Part shown: piece after piece, positions 1 to 39,834 of the stretch | Layout of the letters: the number at the start of each line of letters is the position of its first letter | Position numbering within the stretch: position 1 is the stretch's first letter | Source: Syngnathus acus | Taxonomy: Eukaryota > Chordata > Actinopteri > Syngnathiformes > Syngnathidae | Direction of reading: 5' to 3' | DNA length: 64,000 bases | Assembly (NCBI RefSeq): GCF_901709675.1 | Contig: NC_051101.1 | Location: 8,886,501 to 8,950,500 of the forward strand | Made by a program: the position numbers and the translations under genes | The notes under the pieces: generated by a model | Databases searched by the model: none | The model's input: the letters and a program-made list of their open reading frames with translations, nothing else | Told to the model about the DNA's origin: nothing

Positions 1-10
1 CTTGTTCCAG

Positions 11-1712
11 ATGTGCTCTTGTGTGAGGAAGCAGTCTTCCAGTCGCTTGCCTCCCTGCAGCTGTCCTCCGTGCCCCTGGAGCGTCTACTGGAGAGTCTTC
101 CGGGCCGCAGGGTGGATGGCAAGAGTGTGGAGAGGCTGAAGAAGGCCTGTTCACCACAGCAGCAAGTCTTCCAGCTGCTGAAGCTGTGGAGGCAGCAGAA
201 CAAGGACCAGGACAAGTTGTATGGCATCATAAAAGGTATTCGAAGAGGACAAAAGTGTTTTAGTTTTGTCAGTTGCTCCAGGATTTTACAGAATTTTAAA
301 ATTCGCGCAGGCTAGAATAAATTAAAGGCAAACTGCACTGTGAATTTTCACCTGAGATTCATTTGTTCCGAGTGGTATAGTGATATATTCATCATAATTA
401 AAACTATTACTACTACTACTACTAATAATAATAAATAGCGTTATCCCAATTGTTTTTATTAATAAAAATACATTTTTTGATACTTGACCTAGATACCAAA
501 GCCTACTCATCTTTGACGTTCTAAATTGTTTTGCAATCTTTTCTCAGTTGGTGACTCTCTTGCTCAACCGCAATCCTGGATATTTTACAAAACAGTACAC
601 CCGTGTTTTCAAAACAATGACATGAAAGTCGTTTTATGAAAATGAGTCATCAACTTTGATCATAATTTAAAAGCTTTGCATGTCACACTGAATTTATGGT
701 TGCTTAAATTGCTTTAATTGTTCAAATTTTGTTTTGGTGTAAAACTGATTCCTTTTAAAGTTGGTGCAGACACAAAGTTTTTGAAAATGTGATTTTTATA
801 AAATTATTCTTTCTGTACTTTGAATAGTTTCATTTTTGAAAAGTACATGTGTGTGCATGTTAAGTTGTGCATAATAAGGTACAGATTTGTGTTAATTTTA
901 AAATAAGCAAATTGCTTCAAAATGGAAAACGCTAAGGTCTGTGAAGTGCTGCCATTGTAGTCGCCCATTACTCGTACTGAAAACTAGAAATGGACAAGTA
1001 TCGATACCAAGTATCGGTATCGGGCCGATGCCAGCCTTATCTCAAGGTATCGCGTATTAAAGAAGGCTGCCAATACCAGTTACCGATACTGGTCACTAGT
1101 GCCCTCTTGTGGCTGTTTTATTATCAGAAATTAGATGGCATGCATGGCTGACAGAACATTTTTCTAAGTTAACTGCATCCATATCAATTCTCTCAAATAC
1201 CCATGAAGATGTCATTTCTATAAGTATAATGCGTGCATTAATAATGTGTTGCTACCAAAATCTGTGTTTCCGTTATGACTGTGTTTACAACCTGCATGTT
1301 TCTTCTCTTTCATCCAGGTGTGAATAGCTGCGAGCGGAAGGTCTCCCGCTGCAACAGCCTGAAAAACGTAACTTTGGGCGACCTCTTGGAGGTCACGAAC
1401 AGCTTGCCCGGGGTAAAAGTTCATCGGGAGGACGTGTTGGCGCTCGTGGCTACTTGTCTCCCCAAGCAGTACATGTTGCAACTCCTCCACCTTTGGAAGA
1501 CCGCCAACTTTGACATGGATTTGGTCAAAGGTCTTTCTCACAGTCTGAGGGTGCTCCGCAACAAAGGCGCACCTCGGTATCTTCTGAAGGGCCTGAAGAA
1601 GATCAGCCGCATTGTCGGATCTACGTCTACACGCAAGACGTATGAGAAGATGTTTGTTAGCATGCTGCAGGATGAGCTGTGTTTTAAAACGCTTAAGCCG
1701 TTCAATGAATGA
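11..1712 (+). CDS. tnfrsf11b: Osteoprotegerin, last two exons (3' part of gene)
   Basis: Osteoprotegerin is a secreted decoy receptor that binds RANKL (and TRAIL) and restrains osteoclast formation. Two exons are visible: 11-235 (an acceptor ending CCAG at 10; the donor GT follows 235) and 1318-1712 (acceptor at 1317, stop TGA 1710-1712). They join in phase 1. The first reads DVLLCEEAVF and then FQLLKLWRQQNKDQDK, matching the human stretches around DVTLCEEAFF and FQLLKLWKHQNKDQD. This is the start of the first death-domain-like module. The second exon carries the second death-domain-like module (LLHLWKTANFDMDLVKGL) and a basic C-terminal segment (roughly LKGLKKISRI) in the place of the human heparin-binding tail. 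The cysteine-rich ligand-binding domains lie upstream of the window. The tail ends LCFKTLKPFNE, so its last cysteine is ten residues from the end, whereas the human protein ends ISCL. Identification is strong; whether the first exon starts exactly at 11 is inferred from the acceptor and the reading frame. Confidence 0.9.
236..1317 (+). other. tnfrsf11b: tnfrsf11b intron
   Basis: AT-rich intron with GT-AG ends. It holds a short TAC/AAT triplet run near 405-437 and a repeat fragment at about 985-1110 (separate entry). No other coding signal is seen. Confidence 0.8.
985..1115. repeat. Interspersed repeat fragment with inverted TATCGATACC-like segments
   Basis: The stretch contains several imperfect direct and inverted copies of a GTATCGATACC / GGTATCGG motif and ends near TAGTGCCCTCTTGTGG. 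Blocks with this look are dispersed in teleost genomes and are usually assigned to non-autonomous DNA transposons (hAT-type). The family name is inferred from memory of such repeats; terminal inverted repeats and target-site duplications were not resolved. Confidence 0.45.
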
Positions 1713-4272
1713 GGGCAAGATTTCATTTAGGGATGGGCATTAGACTAAATTTACTTTATGAGACTATGGGGCAAATCAAAGTCTAATTAGTGTTACGTCA
1801 ACTATTTTTTTCATTTTTGAATGGTCGAGAAGATGGTCATCACATCTGCCTGGCACTTCTGAGGTTTCATGGTTCAAATCCTGAATCCAGCCTATGGAGA
1901 ATGCATGAATGAATGCATATCAACTGCATGTTAGGTCAACTGAAGACTAAATTGTCCATAAGTGTGAAAGTGAGTGTAAATAGTTGTTTGTCTAAATGTG
2001 AGTGACGGGCAATCAATTCAGGGTGCATACCGCTGTTTGCCCAAAGTCAGATACTATAGACTCCAGCCCACCTGCGAACCCAAATGAGGACAAAAGCTAT
2101 AAAAAAATGATCAATGGATGATTGGGAAAAATGTCACTCGTTTTGTTCTGAACTCCTGTTTTTAGTTTATTATTGTGTCGAATAATGTTTCCAATATCTT
2201 GCATCATGTTCTTCCTCATACCTCAAACTAGTTGGCCGTAAATCAACAGCGCCTTGACTGTTGGGTGCATGAAGCTGAATCACTGAATTCCACACAATTG
2301 ATGATAAATTAGATTGACTTGATTTTTATGCCCATCCTTAGCTTCAATTAACACTAAACTTCAAGGCAGACACACAAAGTGATTAGTTATAATTACACCT
2401 AAATCCAATACAGAAGCTGTATTTGTAATGTAAAATTAACATTACCTCTGTAAAGTTTTGCTGTCGGTCTGTATTATTATTATTATTACATTATTATTAT
2501 TGTGTGCATTCCTAAAGTGGGTTTCATGATGGCATCAAGAGTGTAGGATGCTACTTAAGTAGCTGAGCTACACACATAGTAATCCTAGGCAATTACAATT
2601 CCACTGGTCAACAGCATATTTTCATCAGAGATGTTCGTATGTCTTTACTTTTTTTTTCTTGCACATCAGGCTTTTGAGATATTTTCATTTTGACCTATAA
2701 TTCCTTGCGCAATACAGGTTTACCATGTGTTGTAATTTATAGCTATTACATTGTAGAACAAAATCCACCTGTTGCTGCACCTAACCCTCAATCCATAAAT
2801 ATGACTACATATATGACTAGATTACATGTAATATTATTAATATAATGAACATAGACGAATTGTATATGATCATTTATATTACATATAATGTAATTTTGGG
2901 GAAAATATTTCATTGGAGTCATTTGAATCTGTGAAAAGAAATATTTGAAACTATTTAAAATGTAAATAGTACTATTTTATGAAAAGTGGGCTAGCAAATT
3001 TGAGTGGTTTTCTTTTTGCTTTCTCTGAATTTGAGAGGAAGGATTTGATTTCATAATCAAATCCAGGTAAGAGCTATACCTGTATGTCCTTTGTTTCTTG
3101 CTTTTGTCTGTGACTGCTGGCAAGTGAAGCTTATAGGAATTTTATTATGTAATTGTCAGCTTTATGAATGTACAATTGTGTACTATTTAAGAAAATGGAA
3201 ATTTAATTTTCCATTCTATGTAAAGGCTTTTTTTAATTGCTTTATGAGAAATACTGGATTCTAAATGCTGCAAATTTTTGAAGGGATGTGTTTATTTTTT
3301 TCACTTTTAATATTATGAACTTTGTTGTATATAACACTAATGCCAAATGATTTGTACAAATGCATTGCTTGATAAAAGTTTGGACTTTTTCTCCTCTGAC
3401 TTAAAATTTCTTAAACAGGCATTTATGAGCATGGGGCACAACAATGTCAGTCATGAATGATTGCTTTATATTCAGCGGAAAAAAATGCTATATGTTGCTT
3501 CTTCAGCACGGGAGTCACACTACACGTAGCTGACTCATCATTATCGTCATCATCGTCATCACAGACGGTGTGACTCATTATTTAGAATTTCCTCCAAACA
3601 AGCAAGTTGGAAACCAAAATTTCCTTCTTAAATTTGCATGATTTTGTAAATTCACATCTCACTCATCTGACTGTGCAAAGCTTCTTTGCAGACGTGTACA
3701 CAAATCGGCACAAGTGCACTATCAGTAGTGTAATTAAAGTCTTATAAAATATTGTTCAGTGCAGTTCTACCCCAATGCAAACTCCTACCACATTAATAAA
3801 CATATTGTTCGGCTTTTAGAGGGCAAGGAACCAGTATTTGCAACATAAAGTATTCCCTATGAGGCAAAAGAACCACATGATTTATCCCAACCTAACAGCA
3901 AGGATTTTTTTTACAGCAAAAAAGGTATAAGGATGTTTATTGATCAAACATATTATGACCACATTTTTAAAGAGTTAATTGAAAAATTTATTAAACATCA
4001 TAAATTTGTCTGTTTATGTGTGTGTTTAAATTTCTTCTCTCTGTTCCTTGAAAAGCATAGTCACCAAAAACAACTCTTGTTGTTTTTAGACAAAGTCACT
4101 GGGGATCTGTAAAATCTCTGGATCAGTTCAGAACTTTTTTTTTGTGTGGACACATCAAGTTTTTTGATGCTCAAATGCAGATTTTTGTTAAACACTTCCC
4201 AACCAAGCCAATACTCAAAGTAGAAGTGGTTTGACCTTTAGAGAGAAATGTAACGTGTTCCTCGCTCGCCAC
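1713..4272 (+). other. tnfrsf11b 3' UTR and spacer to the next gene
   Basis: This non-coding stretch follows the osteoprotegerin stop. It contains an old tRNA-derived SINE (separate entry), a TTA triplet run near 2474-2506, and a CATCATCGTCATC-type run near 3537-3562. Two possible poly(A) signals, ATTAAA at 3733 and AATAAA at 3795, would imply a 3' UTR of about 2 kb. Which one is used cannot be told from sequence. Confidence 0.6.
1836..2126 (+). mobile_element. tRNA-derived teleost SINE, degraded, near full length
   Basis: The head holds a Pol III B-box-like GGTTCAAATCC at about 1872. The body has the conserved order seen in a common teleost SINE: GCATG...GGTCAACTGAAGACTAAATTG, a GTGAGTGTAAATAGTTG segment, a CAATTCAGGGTG segment, CTCCAGCCCACC, and a tail like AATGGATGATTGG. 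The copy is old, with many substitutions. The family name is not assigned. Confidence 0.7.
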
Positions 4273-4280
4273 TATATAAG
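4273..4280 (+). promoter_or_regulatory. tnfrsf6b: TATA box of the decoy-receptor gene
   Basis: TATATAAG lies 57 bases upstream of the exon-1 ATG at 4337. A start of transcription near 4303-4310 is expected, which gives a 5' UTR of about 30 bases. This is inferred from spacing only. Confidence 0.6.
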
Positions 4281-4336
4281 TGCATGACAAAGCATCCAAA
4301 TGCACGCATGAGAACCTCAACACAGAGAACATCAGC

Positions 4337-6646
4337 ATGGTAAGTGGAAGGGGAGCGTTGCGTTCAAAGTCACTTGTAATCGTCAGATAACTTCAGACTT
4401 AATTTTTCCTCAGCTGTGCCTGCCACCCCTGCTGCTGCTACTGTGTGGCGTTCACGGCAACGTATCGCCAACGGAGTCCCCTCCCACGTTCGAGTACAAA
4501 AATCCATCCACCGGGGAGATCCTCGCGTGCAACAAGTGTCCGCCCGGCACGCGCATGTCCGCTCACTGCACGGCCGCCGAGCAAACGCAATGCGTGCCGT
4601 GCAGAGATGGACACTTCACGGAGCTGTGGAATTACCTGCCCAAGTGTCTCTACTGCAACCAATTCTGTAGCGGCGACGAGGAGGTGGAGATCGAATGTGG
4701 ACCTCGCAACAATAGAGTGTGTCGCTGCAAGGAGGGCTACTACAAGACGGAAGATTACTGCAATAAACACTCAAAGTGCGCCCACGGATACGGCGTTCTT
4801 ACTCGAGGTGCATATTTTAATCCTTTTAAGCGTTTTGGGAAGATAGTAAATACAATTGTCTAAAAATAATGTAATTAGTTTTTTTATTATTATAACAGCT
4901 AAAAGTAATTTGTATCTTTTTGCACCCATTTTTGTTTTGAGTCATTTTTTATTTTGGCATTTAATTATTATTATTTTTTTATTTGATCAATTGTGCAATT
5001 ATCTAAACTGCTTATCCTCAACTTTATTCGAGAGCATACAAAACAATATAAAATGATGATTTTTTTGAATAGGTATCCTCATGAGGATTGCAGTTCAGAT
5101 AATGGATGGATAGGGGGTAATGTGTATATAGGTCACAACAACTTTTCAAAACCTTTCCTCCTGGGAAATTATTATGGCCACATGAACTAGTGGTATTCAT
5201 GTCTGCTTCCTAACTTTGATCTGGGTTTGAATCTCAGCTCAGGCCCCATCCTGGTTGGGCAAGGGTGTACCTGTGATTGCCTATTTCAATGACTCTAATG
5301 TAAAGATGTTTTTTAGGTACATTAGAAAATGACACCGTGTGTCAAAAGTGCTCCAATGGCTTCTTCTCCGCCTCTTCGTCGTCATTGGAGGCGTGTGCCA
5401 AGCACAAGGAGTGCATCGACGGGCAGCTCGTGCTCTTCAATGGCTCCGCAGCCCATGACATGATCTGTGGTCGATGTGAGGACCTTGCAAATGGAGGTAA
5501 TTTTGCCCTGCACTGCAGCCCATAACATTTTTGGAGTCTTGTTTGATTGGACACGTTCATTCGGACAGTTATCAGCACTATTCCAGCTTCAGTTATTTTT
5601 CAAGGCAACCTTTTTCACACAGCATGTTGACACACTTTACTTGAAGCACTGCTGTTAGCAATGACCCCCAACCACGTTGAAACCGGAAAAAACAGGAGAG
5701 CTCAGACCTCTTCCAAAGCAAAGCAATCCTAATTTTGATCAGATGCAAATTGTTCAGATTTATAGACAATTCCCACCTACATTTGCCCAAAATATGTGTA
5801 AATTCCATTTGTGCTTCAATCAGATAACAAATAAACTGTAAAAACATAATCTTGGTGGAGTAATAATCGGAATAATCCTGGATTCAACATTTTAAGAGAT
5901 TCTTCCTTGGCCTTTGTGCCGTGAAGGTGTGTGACAATTGTCATAGTAGTTTTTAGGTAATCCTAAACCAAGAAGTAAACATGGTGTAAGTATGAACGGT
6001 AATCCTGGATTCACACTGCAACAAAATGTAATGGCCTTATCCAAATTTTGTGTGAGTAAACATTGTAGTCAATGTCTCACAAATGAATGAATGGATTATT
6101 TTTAGAGCAAGTTTCGATCCATGCTTTTGGCCGCCGCCCAGCTCATAAAAAAAAAAAACGTAACCTTAGCAGCAGTGTCATGACTGATCCTAAATTATAC
6201 TTGCATTCATCCTTGGGCTTTCCTTTCCAGGTGAGCTGCTCAGGACCTTCTTGTCAAGATTCTTTGGTAGGCAAAGAATGCACTCAGTGAAAACGAGGAG
6301 ATTTTTCAACAAGTCAGTCCATATCAAAATCTATTGAGTACTCTGAAGTGTTCACGGTTGGTTCATTGTAGTATTTAACAAATATCAATTCCCCAACAGA
6401 TATATTAAGTCTGAAATGGAAAGAAACACCATGCCCTTCTTGACTCGACATCAGTTGCGACGTCATTTGTTGCATCGAATCAAGAGTTGGCTCCAAATAG
6501 CCCCGGAGAAGGAGCTGAAGATGTTACCACACATGCTGAGAGCTTGTCAGCTAAACTCTGTGGCAACAAAGCTGTACAAGACACTCAAAGGGATTGAAAG
6601 GCAGCAATCAAACTGTACCTTAACGCATTTATTCTCCTTTGACTAA
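4337..6646 (+). CDS. tnfrsf6b: Secreted TNF-receptor decoy, DcR3/TNFRSF6B-like, five exons
   Basis: Exons are 4337-4339 (ATG only), 4414-4807, 5317-5496, 6231-6312 and 6400-6646, giving 301 aa; human DcR3 is 300 aa. A hydrophobic signal peptide (residues 1 to about 17, LPPLLLLLCGVHG) is followed by cysteine-rich TNFR repeats containing CNKCPPGT, CVPCRDGHF, LCYC-type pairs, CRCKEGYY and CQKCSNGFFSASSSS. The phrases FTELWNYLPKCLYCN and FFSASSSSLEACAKHKEC resemble DcR3 more than osteoprotegerin. No transmembrane segment or death domain is present. A short basic C-terminal region (RHQLRRHLLHRIKSWL onward) parallels the heparan-sulfate-binding tail of DcR3. In mammals DcR3 neutralises FasL, LIGHT and TL1A; the ligand in fish is inferred only. 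The gene sits about 2.6 kb behind osteoprotegerin in the same orientation. Receptor-family membership is certain. The name TNFRSF6B rather than a second osteoprotegerin-like gene is probable. Confidence 0.85.
4995..5108. repeat. Two SINE tail ends in head-to-head inverted order
   Basis: TATCTAAACTGCTTATCCTC at about 5001-5020 is the near reverse complement of GAGGATTGCAGTTCAGATA at about 5083-5101, which runs on into ATGGATGGATAG. Both match the 3' tail of the same teleost SINE (GAGGATAAGCGGTTCAGAAAATGGATGG type) in opposite orientations. The pair lies inside intron 2 of the decoy-receptor gene and can form a stem in its pre-mRNA. Confidence 0.55.
5188..5292 (+). mobile_element. 5' head of a tRNA-derived SINE
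   Basis: This stretch contains a B-box-like GGGTTTGAATCTC at 5224-5236 and the CAGCTCAGGCCCCATCCTG that follows the tRNA-like head in the SINE seen at 1836. It is truncated after about 100 bases and ends about 25 bases before exon 3 of the decoy-receptor gene. Confidence 0.5.
5497..6230 (+). other. tnfrsf6b: Intron 3 of the decoy-receptor gene
   Basis: A 734-base AT-rich intron with a short A-run near 6148-6159 and a clear pyrimidine tract before the acceptor (TCCTTTCCAG, ending at 6230). Nothing else is recognised. Confidence 0.8.
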
Positions 6647-6661
6647 TTGTGTTCTTTTCAC

Positions 6662-6667
6662 AATAAA
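6662..6667 (+). terminator. tnfrsf6b: Poly(A) signal AATAAA of the decoy-receptor gene
   Basis: A canonical AATAAA starts 16 bases after the stop codon TAA (6644-6646) and is followed by a T/G-rich stretch. If used, the 3' UTR would be unusually short, about 40 bases. No competing signal was noticed before the GC-rich start of carmil1. Confidence 0.65.
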
Positions 6668-6949
6668 CATACCAAATTGGTCTAATTGTAATTGTGTCAA
6701 AATTGCACTGTTATATGATGAGCTATTATAGGGGTCCTCCAATTCAATTCACTTCACAACCACAAGATGTCACTCTCTCCTTTCTCCACTTTATTAGTTG
6801 TCCTGAAGAAAAACGCTTGCAAAGCAGACATGTTTACATTGTTGTCTTTTAAGATTGAAAACGACATCTTTTGCCAAACTTTATAGTTCTTTCGGCTTCA
6901 ATGCATTTATTATTGGAAACGAATTGTTGAATAGCACGGCTTTAATTTA

Positions 6950-7471
6950 CGCCGCCTGAGGTTTGGAGAAGCTTAACTCGGTCGTTCTGACCCGAGGAGC
7001 AGCCAGTGACACCAGCGCAACCACGCCCCCTCTTGCCACGCCACGATCGGCTCCCAGACTGTCGCATCATCAGCCTGGGAGGGGCTTAGGCTCCCGGTCT
7101 CCACCATTGGCTGCCGTTATACAACCACAGACAGCTTTACGATAGGGAGACAGCGAGAGAGGATGTTGTCCCGTCATGCCTGTGGAGATACGCTACATCT
7201 GATCCCTTCGGTGTACTTTCCGTTTGCCACCCTCCGGCTCAAGTCATCCTAAAACCGCTTGAATCACAAAGCGATGCCCTGCACCGATCCACGCCGAAAT
7301 ATTGTCCGGACAGTGCGGGGGGAGAGGAGCATGTAACCCTGCAAGAGAAGCACCGGCGAGGCGGCAGTGTGGTACCACCTTAGACTTGGCTTTCGCCCGC
7401 TTTTGCCTTCATTCCGACACCAAGGGAGAAACCTCATCGTCGTCTAGTTTGGATACTTAAGTGTGCACAAA
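6950..7471 (+). promoter_or_regulatory. carmil1: GC-rich promoter region and 5' UTR of carmil1
   Basis: GC content rises sharply compared with the flanks and CpG dinucleotides recur. An inverted CCAAT box (CCATTGGCTG) lies near 7103-7112. No TATA box is seen. An in-frame TAG at 7445-7447 stands just before the ATG at 7472, which supports that start. The exact transcription start is not visible. Confidence 0.55.
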
Positions 7472-37509
<30,038 letters not shown>

Positions 37510-38972
37510 ATTTATCGCATTTAATGCAAAAATTAACCTTGTTTTTTTTGTTCATTTGCAAATGATCGAATAGGCAATATGAGCAATAGTTTGTATTTAT
37601 ATTAAGTTGTACAAATGATGAAACACTTGGTTACAGTTAACCTATTAATATGAATCATTACACCAAAGTGGTGTTTTTCCCCAGAATAACCTTTTCAACT
37701 CTCTTTCTGATGTCACCTACCCTAAACCAAACATTCACTAAGAGCTTCCTTCTTCTTGCAGAAATATGTCATTTCTACAGGCAATTAATCGTTTGAGCTG
37801 ACTAATTAAAACCACTAAAAACAGAAGCATGAACGTACTTTCAATGGAAAGCAAGCATGGGCTGGGAACTCTGAAAAGAGGCTGTGAAATGATTTTAATA
37901 ATAATGTCATGATCTATTTGCTTAAAATAATAATCATAATACCACCTATCGCGGTACTTTACTTGAAGCTTAATACAGTCCTCCACCCAACAATTTTTCT
38001 AAATGTCTGAATCTCTTTTTGCCAAAATACTTTTTTTGGTGAATCCATTATGCAACCCATCTTTTTTACAGGATAATACAGGTTTCTGCTAAGCATCTCA
38101 GCACTCACAAATCACACTAATGTAGCTTACCTGGACCGAACAGTCACCACACCGCTGGTCCTCACTGGTGACTGACCTTTGCCGACCCTGCAGTACACTT
38201 GAGCTTTTAATCAACAAAGGCTTCAGCACTGTTAACAAACAAGCATTCACTTTCTGTGGATGGAAAAATTCTTGTGACCCTTTAACTTGCTAGGGGTGTC
38301 TTTATGTTTATAGGAAATGAAGTCATGTGACTTAGTCTCGTTTAGTTTCAAGCTAGAATACAAAGCTGTTGTGTTGCATGCCACTTTTTGTCCTGTTGTC
38401 CTTCCGATTGTTAAGTTCAAGACGCAGTGTGACGCCATCTATTGACACTCAAAATGTTCCATACTTAAGGCTTTCAACCTTAATTGACTTGAATGCAAAG
38501 TGTAACGTTTGATCCAAAATGATCCTGAAATGGAGTGTGTGTGTGTTTGTGTTTTGATCTCGGTGCTCTTCCGTTGCGTCTGGACGCGTACCGAAACAGC
38601 ACAAAACATCTTAAAAAGCAACAAATTCTATTTTGTACACAGCCTAACAACCGCCACTTTCCAATGCATGCACTGCAAAATGCAGTAGGAAAAAAAAAAA
38701 AAGAGGTCCAGTTTGGATTGCCGTAGCTTGCAGATTTAAGAGAAAGATTAAGGGTGGTGGAAGCACAAGTGTTAAATGGGCTCCAAAAGAACTTTTGCAG
38801 TCTTTCTTGTAGAATGGCTTCTTAACTAATCATGCAAATAATTCTTTTTGTAAATAGTTTCACTGGCATGATGCCAATTTAATTTATTTTTTTTCTCCAA
38901 AAAGATGTCAGGTCACAGGTGCACAAGTTTGCTGCAGCTGACTGTGACGCGAACAAAATAACAGTAAACTCG

Positions 38973-38975
38973 AGT

Positions 38976-39015
<40 letters not shown>
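38973..39015. repeat. (GA)n microsatellite
   Basis: Begins GTGAGTGAGAG and then repeats AG without interruption to about 39015. It lies in the probable 3' UTR of carmil1. Confidence 0.9.
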
Positions 39016-39018
<3 letters not shown>

Positions 39019-39422
39019 CATGATGATTGTGCACTGTACTGTACTGTACTGAATCGAGCCTGAATCAAGCGTCAAGCCTACAAGTGTGTATGTGTCATGC
39101 ATACACGTAATATGGACACTGTGACTTTTTTTTTTTTTTTTTTTGCATAGTTTGGTACATTGCTTGTAACATTCAAAATAACGTCCACAAAATTCTCTCT
39201 TAAATTGTACATTTTGTTGTCTTTGTTTGTGTCAGGTATGAAATGTATTAAATCTTAACCATTCTTTCATAATTTGTTAAAAAAGGGGGGGGGGGGGGTG
39301 TATGCAACATTTTCACATAAATACTGAAGACATATTTGCACATCTTACATCTTGATTTAGTTTGGGGATCATTGTGTTGCTTTCATACTGTCCTGCTGGT
39401 GTCCATGTGAATATTAACATTG

Positions 39423-39428
39423 ATTAAA
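39423..39428 (+). terminator. carmil1: Possible poly(A) signal ATTAAA of carmil1
   Basis: A variant signal followed by a T/G-rich region within 30 bases, about 350 bases upstream of the scgn TATA-like box. No AATAAA was noticed between the stop codon and this point. Confidence 0.4.
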
Positions 39429-39731
39429 ATCATTTTACAGACTTTGGAATGTGGTGCTATTTTTTTTTTAACCATTTTAAGAGAACCAAATCTAGTTCTT
39501 GGGTGTCTGACTTTATAATCTCCCTATAAGAAATAATGTCATGGGAATTAATTTATTCTTGGCTCAGACTTAAACTCTACTGCACAGGCTAAAGTAATAA
39601 TTGCATAATACGAACGGTTTTGATGTCTCCACGTGTGTACACTTTATTTTTGTGCTTTTCAAATTCATAACCACCAGATGGCATTCACTAACAACTCATT
39701 AGAAGTGTGTGTGCGCAGTTCCCACATGCAG

Positions 39732-39783
39732 AAGGGGTGTGGTTTCTGTCTAGAACATATATCATTCAAGCAAGAGTTTAAAA
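39732..39783 (+). promoter_or_regulatory. scgn: Probable core promoter of scgn
   Basis: A GT-box GGGGTGTGG lies near 39734 and a TATA-like TTTAAAA at 39777-39783, 52 bases before the ATG. This implies a 5' UTR of about 25-30 bases. Inferred from spacing. Confidence 0.4.
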
Positions 39784-39834
39784 GGCAACCACTTTTCACC
39801 GCAGGAGTCTTTCTGTGAAGAAAAGAACAAAACA

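Larger units (their letters stand above)
37510..39450 (+). other. carmil1: carmil1 3' UTR (probable)
   Basis: About 1.9 kb of AT-rich sequence after the TGA stop. It contains a GA microsatellite (38973-39015), a CTGTACTGTACTGTACTG run at about 39035, a poly-T (39126-39144) and a poly-G (39285-39298). ATTAAA at 39423-39428, followed by a TGGAATGTGGTG stretch, is the best poly(A) signal seen. The end is inferred. Confidence 0.5.

Noticed and set aside
1218-1718. Minus-strand open frame of 166 codons over the last osteoprotegerin exon
   Set aside because: It is the antisense shadow of the real exon. It has no recognisable family and is open because the sense exon avoids certain codons.
1840-1885. 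tRNA gene suggested by a B-box-like GGTTCAAATCC
   Set aside because: No cloverleaf or intact A box; it is the head of a degraded SINE. The same holds at 5224 and 57904.
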